Shown here piece after piece: positions 10,967-22,739 of a stretch of 64,000 nucleotides of DNA (its first letter is position 1; each line of letters begins with the position of its first letter). This DNA is from Panax quinquefolius (taxonomy: Eukaryota > Streptophyta > Magnoliopsida > Apiales > Araliaceae), in NCBI GenBank assembly GCA_020205615.1, contig CM035168.1:1815830-1879829 (forward strand), read 5' to 3'. Made by a program: the position numbers and the translations under genes. The notes beneath the pieces are model-generated. The model made no database searches. It saw nothing but the letters and a program-made list of their open reading frames with translations, and was not told the DNA's origin.

Positions 10967-12344
10967 AGACCCCGAATTTTATGAAATAAAAGTATTCAAT
11001 TTTTCATATAATTACTATTCAATAAATGGTTAAATTGATAAAAAGTTAAAGTTAAGGGTTATATATATAAAATTTTCAAAATACGCAAGTGGTTATAAAA
11101 TACTCATTTCTGTTGGGGAATATTCGTTTGGTCGTGGAATATTCTTGTTGTCGAAGAATATTCGTACGACGGCGCAACCATTTGTGGGCCCCATAACAAA
11201 ATAACTATTGGATGAAGAAAATGACAAGTTTGAGTTTTTATAAATAACGGCTTAATTGTTACTGTTAACACTGTTGGAATACCTGGTGGTTAAAAATACA
11301 ATAATACGCGTGGTTGCACAGTAGCACATGGTATTGCACAGTATTTTTGGTATTATTGATTCTTACGTATGAAGGCAATACTCAATAATTGTTACAGTAA
11401 TTACTGTTCAATATTTTATTGGTTCAATAATTGCTGCGTTGATATTTTATATTATTGTTGTTTCAATAATTGTCACGGCACAATATTTCCCATTATCGCA
11501 TCAATAATTCATATTATTTGGATAATATTATTAGATAGCATTATTGGCAATGTCTAGAAAGTTCTGTCAAGGAGAGGTTTGGTTACCTAATTGCTTGCGC
11601 CAAGAGGAGAAATCCTTATTGAAAGCCCCTCTTCCCTGAAGCTACCGGTTGTCATTATTGTGATCCTGTAATATTATTTGTAAATAATTAATTATTGATT
11701 TATATGATAAGAAAATATATATTTTTATATGGTTATAAATGAAGGAATTAATGCTGAGGTGTTTTATTAGTATTTTGTCGAAATGAAGAACGAAATTTGG
11801 AAATTTTCAGAAAATTAGTTTATTACTTGATTTTGTAAAATCTATAACTCTTTGTGTATAATGAGTTAGGAGATGAGCCATATATCAAAAGAAAGCCCTG
11901 GAAGTAAGCTAAATGTAAAAATTTGAATCACCCAAAAATTATTTGTGGATTTTTCGTGGTGACTGTTTGAATGAAACTGGTCCGAAGGACTCATAATTCA
12001 AAAAATCAGTGTTCTTGAGATATATTGCGTGAGTTATAATTTTTAATCCGACCGTTGGATCTTTGTTATTTTTGGATATGTTATACATATATAAGTTAAG
12101 TACATGTCTATAAATTTTGAACCGTTAAAAATTAACGTATGATTTGTTATGAATTTTAAGAGGTGATTGATTCAGAAATTATGTTCATAAATGATTTTTG
12201 GTGGAAAATTCTAGAATGAGTGGGCCCCACCTTTTGTTGGTGAAGAAATGTGCTAAAATTTATTTCAAAAATGGTGGGTGGAAATAATAGCAGTTAAAAC
12301 CATCAGGTTGCAGGTTAAGTCTGCTTCGGCGTGCTAGCATTTTC

Positions 12345-12354
12345 CTATAAATAG
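12345..12354 (+). promoter_or_regulatory. LTR TATA box
   Basis: CTATAAATAG, the same core promoter word found in all well-preserved LTRs of this family here, followed by the conserved AATTGAAAATCACACCAGAA leader. Transcription would start about 30 bases downstream. Confidence 0.7.
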
Positions 12355-13160
12355 AGTGTTGAGTTAGAATTGAAAATCACACCAGAAACATAAGTTTTCT
12401 CTCCCTATATTATTGAGCGTATTTTTGTGAGTATTTTGATATTTTGAGAGTTGCTAATCAGTGCAAGTTTCCTTCAAATATATCCGATATTCCAATCGAG
12501 ACTTTCTTTGAGGTAAAGGGATTGTGAGGATTTTAAGGGATTAGAAGAGATGTTATTTTCTTCTTAAATGATATTATTTTCTTTAATATCATTATGCTTA
12601 ATTTTTGATATGATTTTATTGTGAAATTTGTACCTTTTTTCATGTCGGGAGTTACTTATTCACGATATCTGACTATATTCATGTATATGTCACTATTTAC
12701 GATATGATATTATTTACGATACTACAGATCTCATGTATTTAATACGGGTTATTATTCATGAGTTACTATTCACGAGTTACTATTCACGGGTACTATTCAC
12801 GACAAAATTGTTTTTTTTTTCTGACCAAATTATCGTTGATTTATTAATCTTACTCTTGAAATTAAATGCAGTTGTTGATCATATTATTTTTATTATCATA
12901 TATAACATTTTTATAACCTTAATGGTGATATTTCTCTTTGACTTGAGTGTAAAGATGGGTAGATTATTGGTATGATCGTGACTATGGGTTCTCTTTGGCC
13001 AGTAGTGCAAAGATGAATTGTTGACTGGTATGATCATGACAATTAAATTTATAATTAAATATCTTTAGCTTAAGTGCAAAGGTGAATTGATCAACATGGT
13101 TATAATTATTGTTTATAAAAATTTTGAAATGATTATATATTTCTTTGAGATATTAATATC

Positions 13161-13394
13161 TTTGGCCCATAGTGCAAAGATGACATATTATTGAATATCT
13201 TTGGCCTGTAGTGCAAAGATGAATTGTTGATGAATATCTTTGGCCCATAGTGCAAAGATGACCTGTTGTTGAATATCTTTGGCCCGTAGTGCAAAGATGA
13301 CCTGTTGTTGAATATCTTTGGCATGTAGTGCAAAGATGAACTGTTGATGAATATCTTTGGTCCGTAGTGCAAAGATGAATTTATTAGTATGACT
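13161..13394 (+). repeat. 39-bp tandem repeat, six units
   Basis: The word TTGGCCC (or a close variant) starts at 13162, 13201, 13240, 13279, 13318 and 13357, exactly 39 bp apart. Each unit contains TAGTGCAAAGATGA. Because 39 is a multiple of 3, a minus-strand frame stays open across the array with a 13-residue repeat; I regard that as a by-product. Confidence 0.95.
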
Positions 13395-14568
13395 ATGAAC
13401 ATGAACTTTGATTTGGTATAACCATGATTTGTGATGTTTTAGGTAAAGATAGTTGATGAAAATTATCTTCGTCCTGGGTACGAAGAGGAAATTTAGAACC
13501 ACAAATATGATTATGACTTATTTACATGATTGTGGACAGGAACTGTTGATTAATGTTACAAGGATAAAACATTGTTGATGGACTTTTAACATGTAGAAGA
13601 TAATAGACTTTATGGTCTATTTGATTCTTCTAATGGATTACTCGTTCCGCTGCAACTATGGTTGAAAAGTTTTATCATCTACCATATGTTCTAAATCTCT
13701 GATTTATTACTGATGAAGGCTATTGATAATTTAATTATCTTTAGTCCTGATATTCTTTACTGGGATAGTTGTGCTCACCTTTTTGTTTCACAATTCCTTT
13801 CAGATAATAAGAGTGTTGTCGGGTCTAGCGGGGATAACAGGGGAATAGAACGGTTGTCTATAGCTGTTGAGGTTCTCCCTAAATAGTATGGAAATAATTT
13901 TACTGAGACCTTTAGATAAGTTTGTCGTATTGTATACGTCATTTGATATTTAATTTTGGTGAACCGAATAGGGTGAGGCGAACCCAACTTTGGAAGGTTG
14001 TTTTTCCACTATCATACAAGATGTCTAATGACATACAACCTCGTGTTATTATAAGATAGGGTTGTGCACGTCCACTTGCTGAGTATATCTACGAGCACTA
14101 TACCTATATGATCTTGGAGTTTAGTTGAAATATAATTTTCAATTGCAGACAGTGGAGATAGTTATATGTCAATAGAAGACTCACCATTGGAAATAACATG
14201 ATAGTAATCTTCTCGTTTTTCTTTGGGGTCTATTGGGTCAACCAAGGATAATTATGTGGACATATGATATCTATTATAACCTAGACGCATAGTCTTCCAT
14301 GTACGAAGGTTTCTTGAGCATTTCCCAAAGATTTTAATTTCTAAAACAATTATTGACTGTACCTTTATGTAAGGTGTCATTGTGACGTGCTATCCAAGTT
14401 GGTGTCCAAAGTCACAGTTGGTATATATTTGAATCAAAACTCACAACATTTGTGTTGTTGTATTTTGCACGACAATTGTAGTAATAAAGTTGTAGTTGTT
14501 TTCTGTACCATGTATTTGACGACTCAGAATAGGTTGGATGGATTGGAACTATTTTGGGGGGCATCACA

Positions 14569-14759
14569 TATATATCAAATATTTGTTATAGAGTTTGGTA
14601 CCTAACACCAATTGAAGGAGTAGCACCAACCACCAGTCGCGCAACAACAACCACCAGTCATTTCTCCCTCTTTTCCCTCTTCTTCTTCTTCTTCTCCCTT
14701 TTCAGTCTCTTTTTTTTTTCCTTTTCGATTCTGCTACTATCGAGCGAAAGACTGATAGA
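14569..14759. other. Unassigned sequence with CTT-rich run
   Basis: Short stretch between the solo LTR and the CACTA subterminal repeats. It has a pyrimidine-rich run with TTCTTCTTCTTC near 14680 and no gene. It may be interior CACTA sequence. Confidence 0.3.
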
Positions 14760-15054
14760 TTAAAACGATCAGCGACCGCATGCGTTCGCTAATTTTTAAT
14801 GATGTGGAAGTATCAGCGACCGACTGCGGTCGCTGATGGTGAGTGGTCCCAAATAAATAACGCGCCAACATTTCCTGTCAATTTTTTGGAGGTAAAATTG
14901 AATCAACGACCGATTAGCGACTGGGTTTGGTCGCTAACATAATCTAGCGACCATATTCAAGGGGTCTTTACTGTCGGTCGCTACTAATCATATTTGTGAC
15001 CGTAAGTGCGGTCACTGATATTTTTGGTAGCTGTTAGAGCATTTTCTTGTTGTG
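14760..15054. mobile_element. Right end of a CACTA (En/Spm-type) DNA transposon
   Basis: Subterminal repeats of the type CAGCGACCG / CGGTCGCTGA occur at least six times in both orientations between 14770 and 15022, as in CACTA subterminal regions where the transposase binds. The end at 15042-15054 reads TTTTCTTGTTGTG, one base from the reverse complement of CACTACAAGAAAA. GGG follows, a possible 3-bp target duplication. It sits inside a minus-strand LTR that resumes at 15055. I found no matching left end or transposase in the window. Confidence 0.7.
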
Positions 15055-16264
15055 GGGTGAACTCAACTAGCCCAGTAAAGAATATTATGACTAAGATAAT
15101 GTAGAATAAATTATCGTTAGCCTTCAACAAATAAGTTAAACCGATAGAATAAAATAAACAACAAGTTTAACTGCGGTGAACAAGCGATCATCCATTAGAA
15201 GAGTCAAGAGAAGGCATGATATCTACTATCTTCAGTATGATTTAAAAAGTTTATCATCAATTTTATCATCGAGACTCAACTCAATAAATAATCCACATCA
15301 TCGAATTATCCATGCACTACGGTAGGGATATTCATTAAGATCACATCCATAAATTATCCATGCACTACGGCCAAGGATATATATCCGTGTTATCCCCAAT
15401 GGTCGTGATCATGCTAACAACTCATCCATCAATGCACTACGGTACAACGGCGACTTTTTACCACATCATTTAGTAACATTCTGATTCATGATTATACCGA
15501 ATAATCCTTTGTTCATAATCATACCAAATAACAATCCATATATGCACTACGGCCAAAAGATGAATTTCATCACAATATAAGCGTGAGGATGATGATGATG
15601 ATATAAGAATTCAATTAAATGAGAAGCGAATGATAAATTTTAAAGATTTTATAATTTAATTTATCTAGAATTCAATAATGTCCAAATTGTCAACACGATC
15701 TCGCTTTATGGAGTAAAATTCAAGAATAATATTAGATCAAAATGATTTGAACAAAAAAAATCAATTTTTGTCATAAATAAGATTCCTGGATAAATAAGAC
15801 TTTGTCGAATAATAGATCCCGTGAATAAGATTTTGGGAATAAGATCTTTGAATAAGAACTTGACATAAAAAAATTAAAATTATCGAGAATCTTTCGTAAT
15901 AATATTTCCATGAAAATATACTAGATGAAGACAAATTTCGAGGATATTCTACTAATTTCACTTGAATTATTGAAGAATACTTTAATAAAATGAGTGTAGA
16001 ACTCGAAATCAAAAGCGAAATAATATTAGTTATATACTACGTAGTATGAAAGAAAATAATATTTCTTATGAATATCGAACAAAAAATAATATCTCTTACC
16101 TTAAAAAGAGAAAGATTACATTAAGAGGTAGGAGATATTCTTAAAGAAAACTTGTCTTATTTTTTACACTCAAAGCTTCCTAATACTCGAAAGAAATATC
16201 ACCGAATATTATAGAAGAAGAATTCTCTGATTCTGGTGTGATTTTCAATTCTAAACTAAGCATC

Positions 16265-16274
16265 CTATTTATAG
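16265..16274 (-). promoter_or_regulatory. LTR TATA box (minus)
   Basis: CTATTTATAG on the plus strand is CTATAAATAG on the minus strand, at the usual LTR position with U3 to its right. Confidence 0.65.
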
Positions 16275-16447
16275 GAGAATGACAACATGATACTATTTGG
16301 ATGCACAGTAAGGAAAAAAAATCACGGACACACAGTAATAGTCGACTGGAAATTTTAATTTTAATATACAAACACTATGCAGACACTATACAAACACTAT
16401 GCATAATAAAATATAATATATTCTATTTTTCATAAAAAATAAAACTT

Positions 16448-16452
<5 letters not shown>

Positions 16453-16483
<31 letters not shown>
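16453..16483. repeat. (TA)n microsatellite in U3
   Basis: TA run between ATAATATA and TTATCACAC, the same U3 site where other LTR copies carry larger TA/TGG/TTA arrays (44609 and 52499). Confidence 0.9.
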
Positions 16484-16486
<3 letters not shown>

Positions 16487-17413
16487 CACACTCATAACAC
16501 ACACTATTTTGAAAAATAAGTAGCTGGGGGTCCATATAATAAGCAAAATTTACAACAAATACTTCATAAAAATTCTCTCAATATTTTTAACAATATTTAT
16601 TCATCAATAATATAACTTGCAATATTAACAACCAGATCATTTCCAGGAAAGAGAGGGTTTTTCGATAAGGATTTCTCCCTATTGGCCAAGCTTGATTAGG
16701 TGACCAAACCCTTTACTCGATGAACTTTCAGACATCATCGATAAAACAAATAATAATATGAATAACTTGTCATCTTAATTATTGATTTAATAATATAAAA
16801 TAGTATGTAGATGATTCTGTGATAATAATTGAATCAATAATGCTACGATCTTATATATATGCAGAATTATCTTTGTGGCGATAATTGAGTATAACTCGAA
16901 ATGACTTCACATGTGGCGATCAATAATCAATACCGCTGTCTTCTTATTCAACCACACGTATTATTGTCTTTTTATCACCGTATTTCAACAGTTAACGGTA
17001 AAACTTTCGTAGTTATTTTTATAAAAAGTCATTTATATCGCTTTCTAACTCCGACGATGAATTACAGATAGTGGGGTCCACTAACGATTGTGTTATTATC
17101 AATGCGAATATTTCTTGTTAAAACGAATATTTTCCGATCAATCGAATATTTTATAACAACTTACTTACTTTATAAAATTTATAAATATTACCCGCAACTA
17201 TAATATTATATCAAATCTACACCATAATATCCAAAAATATATTTCGAAAAAAATTAATCTTTATTCATAAAAGTTGGGGTCTTAAATCTAAACTATTAAG
17301 AATCTAGTAAACAATAATATACGGGACCACATGTTCCCTTACGGTCAACACCCAACTTAAATATTGACCACATGCAATGACCATCTTTGACCCATTAACC
17401 CATATAAAATGTC

Positions 17414-19090
17414 GGGTTAATTGCAAATTAAACCCCGAAGTATACACCTTTTTATCATTCGTACCCTGATATTTAAACGCTCCTATCCCGCTATCCAAAG
17501 TATCGTTAAGTAAGCACGATGAACTCTATTCAGATTTCTAGTCAATTTTTTTATTAAAAAATGGCCACGTGTCATAATTAAATATTTAAATATTATTGAC
17601 TGTATAAATACTGTAATTGAATTAATTAATTTGTAGAAATACATGTGAAATACTAGATTAACAAAATAAAGGGTAAAAATTTCAAATAATTTTTGGATTT
17701 CATCAATCTAATTTCATTTCATTCAACAAACCAAAGCATACAACAAATTAGAGCAACAAACTAAAGGGTCCTGTAATTCCATCTCATTTCATTCTTCAAA
17801 CTAAAATAGAGTGAAAATCTTAATCTTTCTCTCTTTCATTTTCATTTGATCTTCATCTTCATTATCAACCCAAGGGCCCTTGAATTATGGAGATTTTTTG
17901 TGAAAGATCTGGAAGATTCAAACCCAGATCTACGATTGATGCGACTGGTTTTGGTCCCGATCACCATGGATGCTTAAATCAAGTTAGGGCTTTTACGCTT
18001 GGTGCTGGATCTGTTATGGGTTTATTTTTTTGATTTTCTGAGTTTGGTGTATGAGATAATAGATGGGTTTGATCTTACCATTGATTTCTGGTTTTGGGTC
18101 TGGATTTGTAAGAGTTGTATTGAGAAGCCCCAAATTAAGATTCCTGTATTTTCGGTGTAATAATCACCTGATCGAGCTCTGCTGAGATTATATAGTGCTT
18201 TGTCATAACTCCCATTAGCCTCTAATGATCTTTGTCCATAAAAACCATTTTGTACAGTCACATTTCCTCCAAATACTCCATTTGAACTTTTATGTAAATC
18301 CTTTAAACTCTCCTTGTTAATTCCGCTAGAGTTGCCACAACTCCCCTTCATTATCTCCAAAACTACCATTAAAGTTTTCATTTTGCCCACCTACATGCTG
18401 CTAAAATTCATTTCCAGGGTTTTCTCTGTTACATCCACTAAAAAGTTTTCAATTTTCACCAAATGGGTTCTGCTGAAATTCAGTTCTACCACTTCCTCTC
18501 GAAAAACTCCAATATTTCCTAACCGGGATACGCTGAATTTCATTTCTGAAATTCTGAGTTTGGGTTTTCGATTCATCCTCTTAGAGAGAGAAAATGAAGT
18601 GGGTTTGAGATTGGGCAAAATTTTGAAGATGTTAAATGAATTAGGGATTTTAGTTTGAGATTTTCGTGCTTCATGAATGGTTATAAGGGAAGAGGATAAA
18701 TGATTTGGATATTTTAGAATTCGAAATTTTTGGTGAGTTCCATATGGTAATGGAAAATGATGAAAATGGAGAGGAAGAGGAAAAACAAAACAAAATTAAG
18801 TTTGTAAATTTGTAATTTATTGTATTAGTAAGTATAAATGTATTGCTTAATCTAATTAATTAAGTTTTCAAAAGTTTTATACGGTCGAGTGTATAAAAAT
18901 CTGGTCAAATTGTACTTATACATACACCACCGGAACACGTGGCAGTTCCGGTCATTTTTTGGTCAGAAATTATAAAAGGGTCAATTATGGTAACTTAATC
19001 GTATTTTAAATAGCGAGATAAGAGCGTTTAAACATTAAGATACGAATGATAAAATAGTGTATATTTTAGAGTATAATTTACAACTAACAC
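17414..19090. mobile_element. Mutator-like element (MULE) with 9-bp target duplication
   Basis: Terminal inverted repeats of about 85-90 bp begin GGGTTAATTG at the left and GTGTTAGTTG (reverse complement) at the right. The flanks carry a 9-bp duplication, TAAAATGTC at 17405-17413 and TAAAATGTT at 19091-19099, with one difference. Long TIRs plus 9-bp duplications are typical of Mutator-like elements. At 1677 bp it is too small for a transposase and none is seen, so it is non-autonomous. The interior holds a decayed, gene-like minus-strand sequence, making it a Pack-MULE candidate. Confidence 0.8.
18022..18620 (-). pseudogene. Decayed Asn/Gln/Gly-rich gene fragment inside MULE
   Basis: Minus-strand frames are broken by stops and shifts but show scattered words such as NRENPGNEF, GGQNENFNGSFGDN and NGFYGQ, suggesting an ancestral repetitive protein rich in Asn, Gln and Gly. 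It may be a captured host exon, since it lies between MULE TIRs and differs in composition from the AT-rich TIRs. It recalls the low-complexity N-terminal parts of some plant PPR proteins, but that link is weak and I do not assign a gene. Confidence 0.35.
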
Positions 19091-19099
19091 TAAAATGTT

Positions 19100-19542
19100 A
19101 GCCGTCTATGTATCAAAAGTAGAGATGAAAGTAATTGATTCCTTTACTTATTCGATGCAGTTATCGAACTTTATGCACTCCTTTTTCTAGTAACAAATAC
19201 ACCTCTCTTGGACTTTCTGCCCTATTTTTTATCGTAACGATTTCGATCACTTGCTTTCATTTAAGATGATTGCGTTTCAAAATTTAAGATTATTATTATT
19301 TTTTGAAGTTAATTTAAAATATTTTTAAATTCAAAATTAACATAAATTTTTTTAACAAGTCAATATAATAATAAATATTACAAACTATTTAAATACTTAA
19401 TGTCAAACTTATTATATCATAATTTTTTGTTGAATCGTGTCGATTTTGTGTTTGAAAATATCTCAATTTTATTTATAAAAATTTTTTAAAAAATACAGAT
19501 AGAAATTAGAATGATGGAGTATCTTATTTTCCAAGGCACAAT
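19100..19542. other. Unassigned AT-rich sequence
   Basis: No gene or repeat structure recognised. Long A/T runs only. Confidence 0.5.
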
Positions 19543-20140
19543 CATGGGCAGAACTACCTTAAGGGTAGCATAAGCAATTGTCCTTGCACAAATTTTTTTT
19601 CTTAAAGTATAAGGGAGAAATAAAATTTAATAAATTTAAAGGGGTAGATCTAAAGAAGGGATGTAATTAAAAAGCGTATTAAGAAATTTACAACTTTTAT
19701 GTATAGCTTGTCTCGATTCAAATAATTTTTTCTTAGCATTTGACAAGAAGTTGATTCAATTTACAAAATTTTACCCATTAGAATTTTAAGATGAGGGTAT
19801 TTGGGAATTTGATAATTAGTTTGAAAATCACATTGTAGATAGAAAGAATGATTCTAAATTTTGAAATATGAATGAGTGGTAAACTTTCGCAAAAGTTGGT
19901 TAGTAAAATTAATAAAGCTAATTATTTGTATCCTTGCATTTATTCGTAAATAATATTATGAAATTATCATGGAACAATCCAGAAAAATTATATTGTAATT
20001 TGTAAACAATATTATGTTTATTTAATATTTTAATAATTTAAAATTTTGAAATTTATTTTACATTTAAGTTTTATTTTGCTTTATAATTTTTTATATTAGA
20101 AATCTATCCCTATTGCCCTCAAATTATGGCTCCGCCCCTG
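19543..20140. mobile_element. Probable small non-autonomous hAT-like element
   Basis: The right end read inward is CAGGGGCGGAGCCA, wording typical of some plant hAT-type ends. The left end CATGGGCAGAACTA matches it at 10 of 14 positions. Flanking 8-mers GGCACAAT (19535-19542) and AGCACCAT (20141-20148) match at 6 of 8, compatible with an old hAT-size duplication. The 598-bp interior is AT-rich and non-coding. Confidence 0.45.
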
Positions 20141-20148
20141 AGCACCAT

Positions 20149-21419
20149 TATATGAGAAACTGAGAATTGAATAGGTGTTAAGAGGCCCGGGATTTGAAGA
20201 AAAGAGATATATGTATAGCCAGAGGCGGAAGGAGGGGGTGAGGGGCATCATCTGATCCTGGTATCTCTGGCCCTCCGACGATATTTCAGGCGATCTTGCC
20301 ATTCATAACCCTCCAATCTCTATGACTACATGACCCTCCAATTTTAGTTCTCGGCAGACGACAAAAAAATAAGCAATTGGTTTTTTTTTTTTTAAATTTA
20401 TTATATGAAACGAAGTCGTTTCATTTAGTAGGTTTGAAAAAAAAAAATTAAACCCAATTGTTTCTTCTTTCACACAGCAGAGTAGGGTGTTCATTTTTTT
20501 TTTCCTTAGCCAATTAGTTCGTCCGCTCTCAGGCTCAGCCTCTACCGACTGCCAAGTGCACCACCAGGCACCAACAGCTCCTCGCCAACGCCGTCAATCT
20601 CCTCTCCCCTCCCCCTCCTTCGTCGCGTCGCTCCGGTAACGATAAGTAGTTGTCAATTTAATTGAATATTTGATTTAGAGTTTTAAAAAACTATTTTTGA
20701 TTTGTGGTTATTGTTGTCATTAGTTAAAATTGATACAAATAAGGAATTTTGTGCTTAATATTGGCATTAAATTAGAGATTTAAAGTTTGTTATGCCATGA
20801 ATTAGAAATTATGTGTTATTATCATTGAATTGATATTGTATATTTATGGTATTTATATTATGGTATATTGTTTGTGAAATAATTGAATTATGTTAGTTGA
20901 TGAAATTATAATTAAATGTTTGAAACTTTGAATTGATGAAATTATTATGAAATGTTTAAATTAATGAAATTATTATGAAATATTATAATTGGGCAAAATA
21001 AATTTGAATATAAATTTAAGAAATGGTATATTTATGGTATAATGATGGTATATAGTCGAAAGCAACAATTCATATGTCAATAAATAATTTTTTTTATTAA
21101 TGTATTTTGATCCTTTTTAATATTATCCTGATATTGCCACTGTGTATATCCATGCAAAATGTGCATGCATTTATATATGTATATGCAAGGGGACGTGGCC
21201 TGATAGTGGATGAGATGAGTCAGAGAGACATGTGGCATAATTAGTGAAAAATGAGAAGTGAAATTATGAAGCATGCAATGGACAAACAGTAGCAGTCATC
21301 GTGTTAAGCATACTCTCTCTCTCTCTTTATAAGACTAGAAGAGAAGGAGAAATTAGAGAAACGGGTGTCTTGTCCAATTAATGCATCAATAATATGAGAT
21401 TGGCAATTCCTCGTGGGTT

Positions 21420-21421
<2 letters not shown>
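20149..21421. other. Unassigned region, one GC-rich patch
   Basis: No gene is supported. 20220-20250 holds AGAGGCGGAAGGAGG, resembling another hAT-type end. 20520-20640 is locally C-rich, ending near CTCCGGTAACG, and could be a short exon or transposon leader. The remainder to 21060 is AT-rich, with GAAATTATTATGAAAT-like short repeats at 20890-20985. Confidence 0.3.

Positions 21422-21484
<63 letters not shown>
21422..21484. repeat. (TA)n microsatellite
   Basis: About 63 bases of alternating TA. Confidence 0.95.
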
Positions 21485-21486
<2 letters not shown>

Positions 21487-21558
21487 CCATCCCCTCGTGA
21501 CCCATAAATCCCCCCCTCCACCCTTACCCCTACCCCCTACCCCCCTACCCCCTACCCT
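21485..21558 (-). repeat. C-rich tract with G-quadruplex potential on the minus strand
   Basis: Successive runs of 3-7 C separated by 1-4 bases, including repeated CCCCTA words. The complementary strand has at least four G-runs close together. The unit is close to, but not, the plant telomere repeat CCCTAAA. Confidence 0.65.
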
Positions 21559-21987
21559 TATCTCTCTCTTTCCAAAATAAGGATGGTGCCATGCATGGTG
21601 GTGCTGCTGCAGATACCTTTTTCTACTCTCTTTGACCATCTCTATTATCCTTTTAGAGAGAGAAAGGCATCTACTTGCTGCTGTTTTTTTGACACATGAA
21701 GAAATGTCTGCATGCTGTCAGCAAGATTCTATTAATCGATTAATGAAACTTACCAAAATATAAAACTTACGCTAACCTGGATCCCACTATATAGAAGTGG
21801 TTAGCGTGAAGTTAGTTTTAGAGTAAGTTAACGATTAACAATAAATCTTGGCTTCATGACGCAATGCACTATGTCTATATCTATTAATCGATTAACTTAA
21901 ACTGCAAAATATAAACTTCCACGTTAACCTGATCCCTCTTATATATATGTCCCACTCCATGTATCAATACCCAAATGTTATTTATTA
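21559..21987. other. Unassigned sequence with a ~170-bp spaced direct repeat
   Basis: Two related blocks of about 60 bases, each starting TCTATTAATCGATTAA and running through a TTAACCTG- or CTAACCTG-like end, occur at about 21727 and 21897. No gene. Confidence 0.4.
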
Positions 21988-22430
21988 TTTTATTTAAGCT
22001 TAAATATAATTTACTATCTTAAACTACTCAGTGATATGTCATATTTTACTTCAGTGATCCACCTTTTAATTTTGTCAATTAGATAATTAAACTATTAATT
22101 TTTTTCACTTCCATTCAATTGGATCTACCAGGTCAAAAATTGCTGACGTGGCATACAGATGTGGTCAATTACTACACAGATGTAATAAAAAATATTATTA
22201 AACAATTTTTTGATATATTTTTGAATAAATAAGGTGTAAACATGTAAATACATAAATATTACATCTAACACTAATATCAATATCACATAACTACTCATTT
22301 ATTCAAATTGAATCATAAAATCAAAAATCTAAAAATCATTTTATTAAATCAAATTACCAAAATCCAAAAGATAACGAAATACTCCAACCATACTCTAACA
22401 TTACCAAATCCTTTTAGAAATTAACATGAA

Positions 22431-22734
22431 GCACAAGTAAAATTAGATTGCAAAACAAAATCAGCAGCCAAGCATTCCGAAAAAGAGCACAGGACCACCA
22501 ACCACACAAATCTGATTTATGGACATGATGAGCAATAAACACGCATAAACCAAGATCCGAACAAACCCTAGGAAGGACATCTTCCAAAATTCGAAGCAAG
22601 CCAGCACAAAACATCAAGATCCTTTTACCCAATTCCAAAAGGCCCCAAAACGACCACATCAGATCAAATCCTCCAACATTGATAGACTCCACAGCACGCT
22701 TGCGTGAGGTGGTCATTGCCCGGATCGTTTCTAG
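22431..22734 (-). pseudogene. Minus-strand open frame inside MULE, unknown
   Basis: A frame of about 100 codons starts just left of the solo LTR (first Met codons near 22760, but the LTR boundary at 22739 cuts it). It encodes a Trp/Leu/Cys-rich, partly hydrophobic peptide (FDLMWSFWGLLELGKRIL) that matches nothing I recognise. As it lies between MULE TIRs it may be captured sequence. It has no supporting start context and may not be coding. Confidence 0.25.
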
Positions 22735-22739
22735 CACAA

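Larger units (their letters stand above)
10963..14568 (+). mobile_element. Solo LTR, gypsy LTR family, long subfamily
   Basis: It starts TATAAGACCCCG (a variant of TGTAAGACCCC) and ends GGGGGGCATCACA (variant of GGGGGCGTCACA). It has a TATA box at 12345-12354, 39-bp tandem repeats at 13161-13394 and a polyadenylation-side region like the other copies. No PBS or gag follows, so it looks solo. Flanks are TA repeats, compatible with a 5-bp TA-rich duplication. Its U3 (about 11850-12250) matches the minus-strand solo LTR at 55741-57845 in reverse, including CCGACCGTTGGAT. At 3.6 kb it is longer than the ~2.5-kb copies in the window. Confidence 0.75.
15055..17286 (-). repeat. Gypsy-family LTR fragment, minus strand
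   Basis: Sequence from GGTGAACTCAACTAGCCC through GTTGGGGTCTTA near 17284 runs in the order of the other minus-strand LTRs of the family. The first ~300 bases expected before the GGTGAGCTC point are absent because the CACTA element intervenes. It has a reversed TATA box (16265-16274), three degenerate TGCACTACGG repeats (15310-15555) and a TA microsatellite in U3. Confidence 0.75.

Noticed and set aside
13161..13394. Regular repeats resembling a CRISPR array
   Set aside because: Units are contiguous with no unique spacers, lie in an LTR, and the sequence is a plant nuclear genome.
13133..13502. Minus-strand open frames with a 13-residue repeat
   Set aside because: They follow from an exact 39-bp tandem repeat in an LTR. 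Two frames are open at once, which is expected from the unit length and low stop content.
20096..20494. Minus-strand frames near the C-rich patch as a small host gene
   Set aside because: No recognisable domain, and the frames overlap a probable hAT-like end. Evidence is too thin to call a gene.
21485..21558. Possible interstitial telomere repeat
   Set aside because: The unit is CCCCTAC-like and irregular, not CCCTAAA, and there is no run of the plant telomere unit.
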